Notes: generated from the sequence alone by a model not told the origin. Counted from the first letter of the stretch, positions 23,390-31,611 are shown. The stretch is DNA of 36,751 bases from Candidatus Saccharimonadota bacterium (GCA_025927655.1 JAICKY010000008.1:1-36751), one strand, 5' to 3'. Translations and numbers: made by a program.

Positions 23390-25180
23390 ATGAAGAGTAT
23401 TTGGCGTATTGTACGTTTTACCGGCAGCTTGTGGCGGTATTATCTGGGGATTTCGGTGTTTACTATTCTGGTGGCGGCCATGACACAGCTTATCCCGCTG
23501 TTCACGAAGGCTGCCATAGACGAAATCACTAAGCCAGCTACGGGCGGCCACGTGAGCATTACGCGCGTAGCAGTCTATGCTACGCTAATATTCGTAGTAG
23601 ATATGGTCCAGAATATCGTCAGTAATATTAGCGGCTATTGGGGCGACATGCTGGCGGCCAAACAACAGCGGTTGCTCAGCAATCGGTACTACGAACAGGT
23701 TATGAGCTTGCCGCAACGCTATTTCGATATGGAGCTGACCGGCACCGTCATCAACCGCATGAACCGCGGCATAAACCAGATCACTGGTTACACACAGACG
23801 CTCAGTAACAACTTTTTGCAGTTTATATTCAGTACCGTCTTTACGCTGGTGATCGTGGCGTACTATTCCTGGCCGGTGGCGCTTATATTGCTCAGCCTGT
23901 ACCCGATTTATATTTGGCTGACGACACTCAGCAACGAACGATGGCAAACGTACCAGAAAGATATCAACCGGGACAGCGATGCAGCCAGCGGCCGGTTTGC
24001 AGAGAGTGTTGGTCAGGTCCGGGTGGTGAAGAGCTTTGTGCAAGAAGCATTTGAGCTGCGTGCGTTTGATAAACTCATGCGTAAGGTTGTCCGTACAACC
24101 AGCCCGCAGAGCAAACACTGGCACAAACATGATGTGCTGCGTCGCAGCGTGCTCGCGGTTATCAATTTTGCACTGTACGCGTTTATATTTGTACAAACCG
24201 CCCGCGGACATTACAGCTTAGGTACCATGGTGCTGCTTATCCAGTACGCGCAGCTTATCCGCATCCCGCTGTTTAGCATTAGTTTCCTGGTGTCCCAGAC
24301 TCAGCGTGCTGTTGCCAATAGCCGTGACTACTTTGCGGTAATGGACGAAGAGCCGGAAATACGCGACCTTACCGGTGCCAAGAAGCTACAGATTACAAAT
24401 GGAGCGATTACCTTTGACCGCGTGCATTTTGGCTACGACGCAGCTGCGCCGGTACTCACCGGCTTGTCTTTTACCGTCAAACCAGATAGCAAAGTGGCAT
24501 TGGTAGGTGAAAGCGGACAGGGAAAGACGACAATTACGAGCTTGCTGCTGCGATTGTACGAAGTAAACCAGGGGGCGATAACTATCGACGGCCAAAATAT
24601 TAATGACGTGCAGCAGGTCTCTTTGCGTCAGAATATTGCCGTAGTGTTCCAGGAGCCAGCGTTGTTTAGCGGCACCATCCGCGGCAATATCGCCTATGCC
24701 CGTCCAGAGGCAACTGACGCCGAGGTTGAAGCTGCAGCAGAGGCTGCCAACGCCCACGAGTTTATCAGTAAATTCGAGCATGGCTACGACAGTGAAATCG
24801 GCGAACGCGGACTAAAGCTGAGCGGCGGTCAAAAACAACGGATCGCTATTGCGCGGGCGCTGCTGAAGGACGCTCCGATACTCATTCTGGACGAGGCTAC
24901 CAGCAGCTTGGACACAAAGAGCGAGCGGCAGGTACAGCAGGCCTTGGAGCGGCTGATGAAGGGGCGCACGACGCTTATCATTGCGCACCGGCTTTCTACG
25001 ATCCAGTCTGTTGATGCAATTGTGACACTGGTCGGCGGTAGCGTGGGCGAAATTGGATCGCCAGAAGAGCTGGCCCGTAGCGGCGGTATTTACTCGCAGC
25101 TGCTAGCGCTGCAACAGACCCATACCGAAGCGAGCAAAAAGAAGCTGCAATCCTACGAAATGGAAATGGCGGAGCTATAA
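23390..25180 (+). CDS. ABC transporter, fused membrane and ATPase domains (type IV exporter)
   Basis: 596 aa half-transporter that acts as a dimer. Six membrane helices occupy about residues 15-310 (SLWRYYLGISVFTILVAAM... first). The nucleotide-binding domain has Walker A GESGQGKTT, Q-loop VVFQEPALF, signature LSGGQKQRIAIARALL, Walker B ILILDEATSSLD and the H-switch IAHRLSTI. The architecture is MsbA/multidrug-like; the substrate is unknown. The stop is 3 bp from the Nudix gene, so they are co-transcribed. A 152-bp gap precedes it after pheT without a clear terminator. Confidence 0.93.
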   Translation: MKSIWRIVRFTGSLWRYYLGISVFTILVAAMTQLIPLFTKAAIDEITKPATGGHVSITRVAVYATLIFVVDMVQNIVSNISGYWGDMLAAKQQRLLSNRYYEQVMSLPQRYFDMELTGTVINRMNRGINQITGYTQTLSNNFLQFIFSTVFTLVIVAYYSWPVALILLSLYPIYIWLTTLSNERWQTYQKDINRDSDAASGRFAESVGQVRVVKSFVQEAFELRAFDKLMRKVVRTTSPQSKHWHKHDVLRRSVLAVINFALYAFIFVQTARGHYSLGTMVLLIQYAQLIRIPLFSISFLVSQTQRAVANSRDYFAVMDEEPEIRDLTGAKKLQITNGAITFDRVHFGYDAAAPVLTGLSFTVKPDSKVALVGESGQGKTTITSLLLRLYEVNQGAITIDGQNINDVQQVSLRQNIAVVFQEPALFSGTIRGNIAYARPEATDAEVEAAAEAANAHEFISKFEHGYDSEIGERGLKLSGGQKQRIAIARALLKDAPILILDEATSSLDTKSERQVQQALERLMKGRTTLIIAHRLSTIQSVDAIVTLVGGSVGEIGSPEELARSGGIYSQLLALQQTHTEASKKKLQSYEMEMAEL

Positions 25181-25183
25181 CAC

Positions 25184-25633
25184 ATGCCACGGCACACAGC
25201 ACGAGCAATTGTGACACATAACAACAAATTGCTGCTTATGGAGCGATGGCGTCCGGGGAAGCATTATTTCTCTGTTCCCGGGGGTGGTATTGAACCGGGT
25301 GAGACTCCGGAACAGGCTGTTGTACGCGAATTGGCCGAAGAAACCAGCTGCGTTGTGCGCCCTGTGCGGTTGCTGTATCTGGTGCGGTTTGAAGATCAAA
25401 CCGAACATTCTGTTTTTCTCTGCGACTACATTTCGGGGGAGCCCCATTTGCCAGCCGATGCACCCGAAGCGATTGAACAACATACTGATAATCGGTTCAA
25501 ACCTGGTTGGGTGGCGCTCCAGGATTTGCCAACCACGCCGTTCTTGGTTTGGGAACCGGTAAAGACGCAGTTGCTGTACGATCTGGAGCATGGGTTTTCA
25601 GAATCGCCGCAGACGCTTGCCCGAAAGGACTAG
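25184..25633 (+). CDS. Nudix hydrolase
   Basis: 149 aa. The Nudix box GGIEPGETPEQAVVRELAEETSCVV matches GX5EX7REUXEEXXU. The surrounding fold is typical: ARAIVTHNNKLLLMERWRPGKHYFSVPGGGIEPGE. Nudix enzymes hydrolyse nucleoside diphosphates linked to another group (NTPs, ADP-ribose, dinucleotides); the substrate cannot be told. It starts 3 bp after the ABC exporter stop, in the same operon, and the FKBP genes follow. Confidence 0.92.
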   Translation: MPRHTARAIVTHNNKLLLMERWRPGKHYFSVPGGGIEPGETPEQAVVRELAEETSCVVRPVRLLYLVRFEDQTEHSVFLCDYISGEPHLPADAPEAIEQHTDNRFKPGWVALQDLPTTPFLVWEPVKTQLLYDLEHGFSESPQTLARKD

Positions 25634-25643
25634 AGTGTGTCAG

Positions 25644-25649
25644 TATAGT
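25644..25649 (+). promoter_or_regulatory. Possible -10 element of FKBP operon
   Basis: TATAGT lies 31 nt before the ATG at 25681, leaving a leader with the Shine-Dalgarno site GAGGGGAG. No convincing -35 is present. Confidence 0.35.
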
Positions 25650-25680
25650 AGCAACATAGATAAACGAGGGGAGAGTGTGT

Positions 25681-26214
25681 ATGGCGCGGGTGCGTGAACG
25701 ATTATTTGCAGGGTTCGGAGCCTTTTTATTTTTGGCGAGTGCCTGTGCGCTGACTATTTTTGTTATTTTGCAGCCGGGCTCAGATGACACGGCTAGCCAG
25801 ACGGCCCAGCAAACCTGCGATATTAGTACTCCTGTGTCTGCATCACAAGATACTGCACCTGATGTGTATAAGCCAGATGGCGCTATACCGAAGCTGGAAA
25901 CAACCGATCTGCAGGCGGGCACTGGCGCGACCGCTAAAGCTGGCGATTGTTTGGTTATGAAATACCAGGGCAACCTAGCCTCAGACGGTACGGTGTTCGA
26001 TGAGAACTATACAAAAGCTCAGGCTCTGCAGTTTACGCTCGGCCAGGGCCAGGTTATCCCAGGTTGGGATCAGGGGCTCGTAGGTATGAAGGTGGGGGGT
26101 ACGCGCCGCGTGCTTATTCCATCCGCATTGGGCTACGGGGCACAGGCCCAGGGCAGTATCCCAGCCAATTCAGACTTAGTGTTTGTCGTAAAACTACTCA
26201 AGATTAAAAACTAA
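25681..26214 (+). CDS. FKBP-type peptidyl-prolyl isomerase, membrane-anchored
   Basis: 177 aa from ATG 25681, with GAGGGGAG 7 nt upstream; the track's GTG at 25675 is only one base from that site. An N-terminal signal anchor (LFAGFGAFLFLASACALTIFVIL) is followed by a linker and the FKBP domain (about residues 85-177): LVMKYQGNLASDGTVFDENY, LGQGQVIPGWDQGLVGMKVGGTRRVLIPSALGYG and SDLVFVVKLL. It catalyses proline isomerisation in extracytoplasmic proteins. A strong AAGGAGG for the second FKBP gene overlaps its stop codon, so the two form a tandem pair. Confidence 0.93.
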   Translation: MARVRERLFAGFGAFLFLASACALTIFVILQPGSDDTASQTAQQTCDISTPVSASQDTAPDVYKPDGAIPKLETTDLQAGTGATAKAGDCLVMKYQGNLASDGTVFDENYTKAQALQFTLGQGQVIPGWDQGLVGMKVGGTRRVLIPSALGYGAQAQGSIPANSDLVFVVKLLKIKN

Positions 26215-26229
26215 GGAGGTTTTTAGTAC

Positions 26230-26589
26230 ATGCAAGATTTTACCCCAGTCGATAGCGTTCCGGAACTCAAAAGCGAAGACCGCGTGCCCGGTACCGGCGC
26301 AATTGTAGACCCGGGCGACACGGTAACTTGTCACTACACAGGCGCAATTGCCAAGACAGGCGAGGTGTTTCAGACCTCGCACGACTTCGGTAAGCCTATC
26401 AGCTTTCCGCTCTCGGGTGTAATTGCCGGTTGGACACAGGGCGTGCCCGGCATGAAGGTCGGTGGCACACGCCGCTTGCTTATCCCTGCGGCTATGGCAT
26501 ATGGCTCTACGCCCCCTTATGGTTCTGGCATCCCTGCCAACGCTGATCTGGTCTTTGATATCGAATTGGTCGCTATCGAGGGGAAATAG
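26230..26589 (+). CDS. FKBP-type peptidyl-prolyl isomerase, soluble
   Basis: 119 aa, a single FKBP domain without signal peptide: VTCHYTGAIAKTGEVFQTSHDFGKPISFPLSGVIAGWTQGVPGMKVGGTRRLLIPAAMAYG, ending ADLVFDIELVAIEGK. Several active-site aromatic and hydrophobic positions (Y, F, W, I) are kept; the common VFDSS reads VFQTS. AAGGAGG lies 10 nt before the ATG. It is probably a cytoplasmic foldase, co-transcribed with the membrane-anchored FKBP 15 bp upstream. Confidence 0.93.
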   Translation: MQDFTPVDSVPELKSEDRVPGTGAIVDPGDTVTCHYTGAIAKTGEVFQTSHDFGKPISFPLSGVIAGWTQGVPGMKVGGTRRLLIPAAMAYGSTPPYGSGIPANADLVFDIELVAIEGK

Positions 26590-26717
26590 AGGAGGGAAAC
26601 AGCTCGCGACTTCATCGCTTGCTCCTAATAGTCTGAAGACTAACCCTGCGCGTGGTATTCATGAACAGATCGAAGGATGGGCGATCTATGTACTAAAAAA
26701 CACTACATATAGCGCTA

Positions 26718-26747
26718 TTGACGATTACGCTTACGCTAGAATATACT
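26718..26747 (+). promoter_or_regulatory. Promoter of glutaredoxin-like gene
   Basis: TTGACG, 18-nt spacer, TATACT. The transcript would start near 26754 with a leader of about 67 nt that holds GGAGG 8 nt before the ATG at 26821. The 230-bp gap upstream contains no gene I can support. Confidence 0.65.
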
Positions 26748-26820
26748 AGTAGGTAAGACTTTCAACGACTAAAACTAACACGTTCGGGGAAGCCATAAAC
26801 AACCAGTGGAGGGTTACATC

Positions 26821-27069
26821 ATGGTCAAAAACATCACTATTTTTACGACGACAACGTGCGCATATTGCCCGATGGTTAAGAAGTACCTCGGCGCTAAGGG
26901 CCTGAGCTATGACGAAGTCAATCTGGACACCAACCCGGAGCGCCAACAGGAAGCCCTGGCTATTTCCGGCGCGCTTACGGTGCCGGTAACGGTCATTACT
27001 AAGCAGGATGACACACAGGAAGTAGTAGTTGGCTACAACTTAGCAAAACTGGCACCCGCTGTTGCGTAG
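26821..27069 (+). CDS. Glutaredoxin/NrdH-like redoxin
   Basis: 82 aa from ATG 26821, with GGAGG 8 nt upstream; the track's GTG start at 26806 would overlap that site. ITIFTTTTCAYCPMVKKYLGAKGLSYDEVNLD carries the CxxC active site (CAYC), and the cis-proline motif is TVPVTVI, as in glutaredoxins and NrdH redoxins. With trxB immediately downstream and no glutathione genes in the window, it may be reduced by thioredoxin reductase, as NrdH is; this is inferred. Confidence 0.92.
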   Translation: MVKNITIFTTTTCAYCPMVKKYLGAKGLSYDEVNLDTNPERQQEALAISGALTVPVTVITKQDDTQEVVVGYNLAKLAPAVA

Positions 27070-27187
27070 AAGCTTTTCTGAAGCGCATTACTGCGTTATC
27101 GATTGCGCTGCTCGTTCACCGTACTTGCTGTACGATTCAGTCCGCGCTTCGCTGTCGCCTAGCACTGTGCTCACAAAAATAAGTTCC

Positions 27188-27199
27188 CAGCCCGGGCTG
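27188..27199. promoter_or_regulatory. 12-bp palindrome in trxB promoter
   Basis: CAGCCCGGGCTG is perfectly self-complementary and occupies the spacer just upstream of the trxB -10, a position suited to a repressor or redox regulator. No T-tract follows. Confidence 0.35.
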
Positions 27200-27206
27200 T
27201 AACTGA

Positions 27207-27212
27207 TAGAAT
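27207..27212 (+). promoter_or_regulatory. -10 element of trxB
   Basis: TAGAAT lies 11 nt before the ATG at 27224, leaving a leader of only 4-5 nt. A TTCCCA hexamer is 17 nt upstream. Confidence 0.45.
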
Positions 27213-27223
27213 GGAAAAAGAAT

Positions 27224-28183
27224 ATGAGTGAGACAACAGATATCCCAAAACACGATGTAATTATTATAGGTGCTGGCCCGGCTGCACTCAGTGCGGCCAT
27301 TTATACCACGCGTGAAGATATTGATACGCTGCTGTTTGAACGTGCTGTTCCCGGTGGTTTGGCGGCGGTAACCGACTGGGTGGATAACTATCCGGGCTTC
27401 CCGGAAGGCATAGCCGGGCTGGAGCTGGGTACTAACCTGCAAAAGCAGGCCGAGCGATTCGGCGCCGTTATCGAACTGGGCGAAGTGTTGAAACTGCACG
27501 ATGAAGGCAAATGGAAGCGCCTGGAAACTACCAGCGGCGACATGCTTGCGAAGGCTGTTTTGATTGCAACCGGCAGCGACTATAAAAAGATCGGTGTACC
27601 GGGCGAGGCAGAATATTACGCTCGTGGCGTGCATTACTGTGCAACGTGTGATGGTGCGTTTTACCGCGGCAAGCGGTTGGTGGTAGTAGGCGGCGGCAAT
27701 TCGGCTATTCAGGAAGCAATGTTTTTAACGCGGTTTGCATCACATATCGACTTGCTGGTGCGCAGTACTATCAAAGCCAGCGATGTTCTACAGAAGGACC
27801 TGCAAAAGTTTGTTGACGAAGGTAAGGTAACAGTGCATTTGGGCGTTGTCACCGATGAAATCGTAGGTGAAGCTGGCGCTGTCACGAAAGTTGTGGGTAC
27901 ACAAGACGGCAAAAAGATCGATTTCCCGACCGACGGTGTGTTCGTGTTCGTGGGACTCAAGCCCAACAGCGAATTTCTGGAAGGCAGCGGCATTGAACTG
28001 GACCATATCCACCTTATAAAAACAGACGAAAACCTACAGACCAACATGCCTGGCGTGTTTGTGGCCGGAGATATCCGTTCCGGTGCGACTATGCAGATAG
28101 CTAGCGCAGCCGGCGAGGGTGCTACGGCGGCACTCAAAATCCGTGAGTACCTCGAAGGCCACGCTCACCCTATTCAGAACTAG
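27224..28183 (+). CDS. trxB: Thioredoxin-disulfide reductase
   Basis: 319 aa flavoenzyme. FAD-binding GAGPAALSAAIYTTRE near the N-terminus, the redox-active CATCDG after residue 130, NADPH-binding VVVGGGNSAIQEAMFLTRF, and the second FAD motif GVFVAGDIRSGATMQIASAAGEGATAA. The length matches low-molecular-weight TrxB. It uses NADPH to reduce thioredoxin-like proteins in the cytoplasm; the redoxin 154 bp upstream is a likely partner. Confidence 0.96.
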   Translation: MSETTDIPKHDVIIIGAGPAALSAAIYTTREDIDTLLFERAVPGGLAAVTDWVDNYPGFPEGIAGLELGTNLQKQAERFGAVIELGEVLKLHDEGKWKRLETTSGDMLAKAVLIATGSDYKKIGVPGEAEYYARGVHYCATCDGAFYRGKRLVVVGGGNSAIQEAMFLTRFASHIDLLVRSTIKASDVLQKDLQKFVDEGKVTVHLGVVTDEIVGEAGAVTKVVGTQDGKKIDFPTDGVFVFVGLKPNSEFLEGSGIELDHIHLIKTDENLQTNMPGVFVAGDIRSGATMQIASAAGEGATAALKIREYLEGHAHPIQN

Positions 28184-28237
28184 CGCTTACGCATAGTTTG
28201 CCTTAAATTATATCGTTCGGCTGCGTGTGCAACAAGT

Positions 28238-28909
28238 TTAAAGTTCCGTGTAGCCGTCGAAGTAGTCGAATATGATCTGTTCGTGAGGGGTGCCTAATCG
28301 CTCCAGCCCGCTGCGCAGTTCCTCTACGAACCGTTCACTGCCCGAAAGGTATATCAGCGCATCCGGTGGAGTGGAATCTTTGATCTCTTGCGCCGTCAGG
28401 TGGTTTGGTGTAATTGCAATTGTTTTCAGTGCAAGCGGGTAGCTGTCGGCAAGCTCACGGAATATCTGCTCGCTGCGGCTGTGCATGGCATAGAACAGGA
28501 AAATTGCCCGCTCCTCGCGGGTGGCTAGCAACTGCTTTAGCATGCTTGCAAATGAAGCCATGCCAATGCCCCCAGCCACGTAGACTAGGGGAATGTCAGC
28601 CGACTTTGGCAGCACTAAATCGCCCATGGCGTCATCCAGGCGCAGTTCGTCGCCAGTATTCAGATTGTGCAGTGCTTGTTTGTACGGGGTACAAGGCGAG
28701 GGGATTTTCGCGACAAAGCTCACCAGCCGGTCACTCGGCAGCGAGGTGAGGGTAAAAACACGGCTTTGGCCGCGTGGATCTGCAAGCGGCTGCGCTATAT
28801 GAAAGCTAGTGTATTGTCCGGGCGTGAAGTCCACCGGGCGCTCGGGCCGGAAAAAATACTGCCATATATCTGGCGCCAGCTTCTCACGGTGCTCGAACCA
28901 CACTTTCAT
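28238..28909 (-). CDS. FNR-like FAD/NAD(P)-binding oxidoreductase
   Basis: 223 aa. The FAD domain contains FTPGQYTSFHI and the RxYS-type motif RVFTLTS; the NAD(P) domain contains PLVYVAGGIGMASFASMLKQLL, FLFYAMHSRSEQIF, and the terminal IIFDYFDGY. This is a stand-alone ferredoxin-NADP reductase-like module with no [2Fe-2S] domain, so its electron partner is unknown. It is a flavin reductase or electron-transfer component. An extended TGgTACACT lies 6 nt before the ATG. It is convergent with trxB. Confidence 0.88.
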   Translation of the reverse strand: MKVWFEHREKLAPDIWQYFFRPERPVDFTPGQYTSFHIAQPLADPRGQSRVFTLTSLPSDRLVSFVAKIPSPCTPYKQALHNLNTGDELRLDDAMGDLVLPKSADIPLVYVAGGIGMASFASMLKQLLATREERAIFLFYAMHSRSEQIFRELADSYPLALKTIAITPNHLTAQEIKDSTPPDALIYLSGSERFVEELRSGLERLGTPHEQIIFDYFDGYTEL

Positions 28910-28915
28910 AGCTCT

Positions 28916-28924
28916 AGTGTACCA
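28916..28924 (-). promoter_or_regulatory. Extended -10 of FNR-like gene (leaderless)
   Basis: On the minus strand TGgTACACT, 6 nt (agagct), then the ATG at 28909. No Shine-Dalgarno site is seen. Confidence 0.6.
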
Positions 28925-28954
28925 TCCCCGTTTTTACCGATGGAAAGTTCTAGC

Positions 28955-29665
28955 CTACGAAAGAACCTGGCTGCGAGACGAATATTTGGCCAGCAAATCG
29001 GGGCGGCTGGTGCAGAGATCCATGCGGGGATATATGAATAAGAGGACACGAGCAAGGAATGTGCTGCCGATAGAGTAGCAGTACAGCTGCAAACCTCTGC
29101 GCCGTGCCAGGTAGTAGGTGAGGGGGTTTAGCAGCAGTTTATCTATGCCGATGCCTGTGGCATTGATGCTTGTAGCGGTCTGTACCATTTTGATGGGGCG
29201 CGGGACTAACTGCTTAGCTTTCAGGAAATAAATGTACGTGGCGGCCTGCGGCTGGAGCTCCCGGAGGCGCTGCAATTCGGCTGCGATGGCTGACACGAAT
29301 GTTACATTTGCATCAGGGTATGATTGCAGTAAGCTCACAAGTGGTTCGGCGGTACCGGCATCTTTAATATCGATGTAAACAGCGCGGCTGTCTGCTATAG
29401 CCAGCGCCTCTGCCAGTGTAGGTATTTGTTGGCCGTTGTTCAGGCGGATGCTCTGGAGTTCTTTGTAGGTGATGTCGCGGATGCGTTTATTTTGGTCGGC
29501 AACCCGCTTGGTGGTGGGGTCGTGTATGACGACCAGCACATTGTCCCGGGTGCGGTGAATATCGAACTCGATCGCGTCAATGTTGAGTTCCATGGCGGAA
29601 CGGATGCTGGCCACGCTGTTTTCCAGTTCAATACCGCGGGCGCCACGGTGTCCAATGATTTTCAC
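28955..29665 (-). CDS. Glycerophosphodiester phosphodiesterase family protein
   Basis: 236 aa from a GTG at 29665 (VKIIGHRGARGIELENS); the track's longer N-terminus (MLFATEKKDRLGP) is encoded by an inverted-repeat arm and is probably untranslated. The GDPD barrel shows GHRGARGIELENS, IEFDIHRTRDNVLVVIHDPT and YIDIKDAG, with the catalytic HRG...E and EfD...HD pairs in place. The protein ends near residue 236 with GLQLYCYSIG and a basic tail. It probably hydrolyses glycerophosphodiesters to glycerol 3-phosphate; it has no signal peptide. TAGGCT lies 7 nt before the GTG. Confidence 0.85.
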   Translation of the reverse strand: MKIIGHRGARGIELENSVASIRSAMELNIDAIEFDIHRTRDNVLVVIHDPTTKRVADQNKRIRDITYKELQSIRLNNGQQIPTLAEALAIADSRAVYIDIKDAGTAEPLVSLLQSYPDANVTFVSAIAAELQRLRELQPQAATYIYFLKAKQLVPRPIKMVQTATSINATGIGIDKLLLNPLTYYLARRRGLQLYCYSIGSTFLARVLLFIYPRMDLCTSRPDLLAKYSSRSQVLS

Positions 29666-29691
29666 TGGACCGAGCCTATCCTTTTTTTCAG
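29666..29691. repeat. Left arm of 26-bp inverted repeat
   Basis: Read on the minus strand, ctgaaaaaaaggataggctcggtcca runs up to the GTG start of the GDPD gene. It matches the right arm at 29803-29828 in 23 of 26 positions. Confidence 0.85.
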
Positions 29692-29802
29692 TAGCGAAAA
29701 GCACATCCAGTGAGTGCCGGCTGTTTGTTTTTGCGAGGAAGCGTAACGGTAGCTACGGTGACGAACAAAACAAGCAGCTGGTGCCGCTAGGGTGCTTTGT
29801 AG

Positions 29803-29828
29803 CTGGAAAAAAGGATAGGTTGGGTCCA
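29803..29828. repeat. Right arm of 26-bp inverted repeat
   Basis: Read on the plus strand, ctggaaaaaaggataggttgggtcca runs into an ATG at 29828 that is followed by only three codons and a stop (MTNR). The two arms enclose 111 bp between the divergent GDPD and pyrophosphatase genes. Confidence 0.85.
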
Positions 29829-29844
29829 TGACTAACAGATAGTG

Positions 29845-29850
29845 TACAAT
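29845..29850 (+). promoter_or_regulatory. -10 element of pyrophosphatase gene
   Basis: TACAAT lies 41 nt before the ATG at 29892, leaving a leader of about 35 nt that contains AAAAGGAG 9 nt before the start. Confidence 0.45.
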
Positions 29851-29891
29851 AGTTTGAAGATAAGTAGTGAGCGTAAAAGGAGTATTTTCGC

Positions 29892-30422
29892 ATGGCAGAT
29901 TATAACCAAGTACTGACCCCAGGTGATTACCAGAACGGCAGTGTCAATACCGTAGTAGAGATCCCACAAGGCAGTTTCCTGAAAATTGAGTGGGACCGCG
30001 AGCGGGCCTGCTTTATGTTGGACCGCGTTGAGCCAAGTATTTACGCTAAGCCGGTCAACTATGGTTTTATCCCACAGACTCGTGATGAAGACGGTGACGA
30101 ACTGGACACGCTGATTGTTTGCGACGAACCGATCCCAACGGGCGTTTGGCTGGAGGCAAAGATCATTGGTGTTATGAACTTTATCGACGGCGGCGAAGCC
30201 GATCACAAGATTGTGGTAGTACCGGCAGATGACCGCAACACCGGCGACAGCATTAAAACGCTGGACGATTTGGGCGAGCGTTGGAAACAAAAGGTCAGCG
30301 AGCACTTCGCGCACTACAAAGACTTGAAGAAGCCAGGTACTACTGTTGTGGAAGGCTGGGGTGATGTAGAGGCGGCCAAGGCTATCATTGCTGCATCTAT
30401 CGAGCGCTGGAACAAAAAGTAA
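29892..30422 (+). CDS. ppa: Inorganic pyrophosphatase (family I)
   Basis: 176 aa, normal for soluble family I enzymes. Metal and substrate residues are visible: EIPQGSFLKIEWDRE, YAKPVNYGFIPQTRDEDGDELDTLIV (usual DGDPLD reads DGDELD), DGGEADHKIVVVPADD and HYKDLK. It hydrolyses PPi in the cytoplasm, pulling tRNA charging and nucleic-acid synthesis forward. AAAAGGAG is 9 nt before the ATG. A strong terminator follows, so this is a single-gene unit. Confidence 0.96.
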   Translation: MADYNQVLTPGDYQNGSVNTVVEIPQGSFLKIEWDRERACFMLDRVEPSIYAKPVNYGFIPQTRDEDGDELDTLIVCDEPIPTGVWLEAKIIGVMNFIDGGEADHKIVVVPADDRNTGDSIKTLDDLGERWKQKVSEHFAHYKDLKKPGTTVVEGWGDVEAAKAIIAASIERWNKK

Positions 30423-30441
30423 CACAGCTTACTATGCGAAT

Positions 30442-30476
30442 AAATGACCCGCCAGTCTGGCGGGTCATTTTGTGTT
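30442..30476 (+). terminator. Intrinsic terminator after pyrophosphatase gene
   Basis: Perfect 13-bp stem AAATGACCCGCCA with a 3-nt loop, followed by TTTTGTGTTT. One of the best terminators in the window. Confidence 0.9.
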
Positions 30477-30513
30477 TCAGAGACTGGCCTTTACTTCCTA
30501 CGAACTGCTACGC

Positions 30514-30519
30514 TACAAT
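30514..30519 (+). promoter_or_regulatory. -10 element of GAPDH gene
   Basis: TACAAT 47 nt before the ATG at 30567, with TTTACT 18 nt upstream. The leader of about 40 nt carries a purine-rich ribosome site. Confidence 0.5.
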
Positions 30520-30566
30520 TGAAACGTAAGCATTATTAAACTACTGACGAAACAGGGGTGGAGAAT

Positions 30567-31583
30567 ATGAAATCACGTATCGCTATCAACGGTTTTGGGC
30601 GGATCGGCCGCAACGCATTTAAAATTGCGTTTGCTCGCGATGACCTGGAAATTGTTGCTATTAACGACTTAACAGACACTAAAACGCTGGCGTATCTGCT
30701 TAAACATGACAGCAACTATGGCACCTATGACCGCGAAGTTAGCCATGATGACGATAACATTATCGTAGACGGACACAAGGTAAAGGTGCTGGCCGTTAAA
30801 GACCCGTTGGAATTACCATGGAAAGACATGGAAGTCGATGTGGTTATTGAAAGCACCGGCTTCTTTACTGATAAAGAAGGTGCTGGCAAGCACGTTACGG
30901 CTGGGGCGAAGCGCGTGGTTATTTCTGGCCCAACCAAGAGCGACGGTGTCGACACCGTTGTACTAGGTGCAAACGACGACAAACTGGAAGGGGCTACCGA
31001 AGTTATTAGTAATGCCAGCTGTACTACAAACAGTCTGGGTGCGGTGATGGCGCTACTGGAAAGTGAATTTGGTGTTGAAAAATCACTGCTAACCACGGTG
31101 CACAGCTACACCGCCAGCCAGGCACTCCAGGACGCCCCGAAGAAAGATCTGCGCGAGGGCCGCAACGCCGCCGAAAACATCGTGCCAACCAGCACTGGTG
31201 CAGCCATTGCTGTTACGCTTACGCTGCCACAGCTGAAAGACAAGTTCGATGGCCTGAGTATCCGCGTTCCCACCCCGGTGGTTTCGCTGAGTGACGTGAC
31301 CGCACTACTCAAGCGCAACACTACCGTCGAAGAAATTAACGAGGTATTCAAAAAAGCCGCCAAGGAACCATTCTACCAAGGCATTCTCGGTGTATCTGAC
31401 GAACCGCTAGTGAGTTCCGACTACATCGGCAACAGCCACTCCGGTACCGTTGACTTGCTGCTTACTAAAGTAGTCGGTGGCAACTTGGCGAAAGTTATGG
31501 TTTGGTACGATAATGAGTGGGGCTACAGTAACCGTCTCGTGGAAGTCGTTGCCGACACCGGCAAATTCCTGCACAAAGACTAA
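30567..31583 (+). CDS. gap: Glyceraldehyde-3-phosphate dehydrogenase
   Basis: 338 aa from ATG 30567 (MKSRIAINGFGRIGRN); the track's GTG at 30558 lies inside the AGGGGTGGAG ribosome site. NAD-binding INGFGRIGR, the catalytic SNASCTTN, NIVPTSTGAA and WYDNEWGYSNRLVEV are all present. It oxidises glyceraldehyde 3-phosphate with phosphate and NAD+ in lower glycolysis. It is transcribed alone between two terminators, with the pentose phosphate operon next. Confidence 0.97.
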   Translation: MKSRIAINGFGRIGRNAFKIAFARDDLEIVAINDLTDTKTLAYLLKHDSNYGTYDREVSHDDDNIIVDGHKVKVLAVKDPLELPWKDMEVDVVIESTGFFTDKEGAGKHVTAGAKRVVISGPTKSDGVDTVVLGANDDKLEGATEVISNASCTTNSLGAVMALLESEFGVEKSLLTTVHSYTASQALQDAPKKDLREGRNAAENIVPTSTGAAIAVTLTLPQLKDKFDGLSIRVPTPVVSLSDVTALLKRNTTVEEINEVFKKAAKEPFYQGILGVSDEPLVSSDYIGNSHSGTVDLLLTKVVGGNLAKVMVWYDNEWGYSNRLVEVVADTGKFLHKD

Positions 31584-31584
31584 A

Positions 31585-31611
31585 ACGGCAGAGCTTGCCG
31601 GCTCTGTTTGG
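31585..31611 (+). terminator. Weak terminator after GAPDH gene
   Basis: CAGAGC-N6-GCTCTG just after the stop, followed by TTTGGTT. The stem is 6 bp and the T-tract is interrupted. Confidence 0.5.

Noticed and set aside
27088-27300. 70-aa minus-strand ORF upstream of trxB
   Set aside because: It overlaps the trxB promoter and N-terminus, has no ribosome site, and its GDSEARTESYSKYGERAA segment is more likely a translated hairpin-rich repeat.
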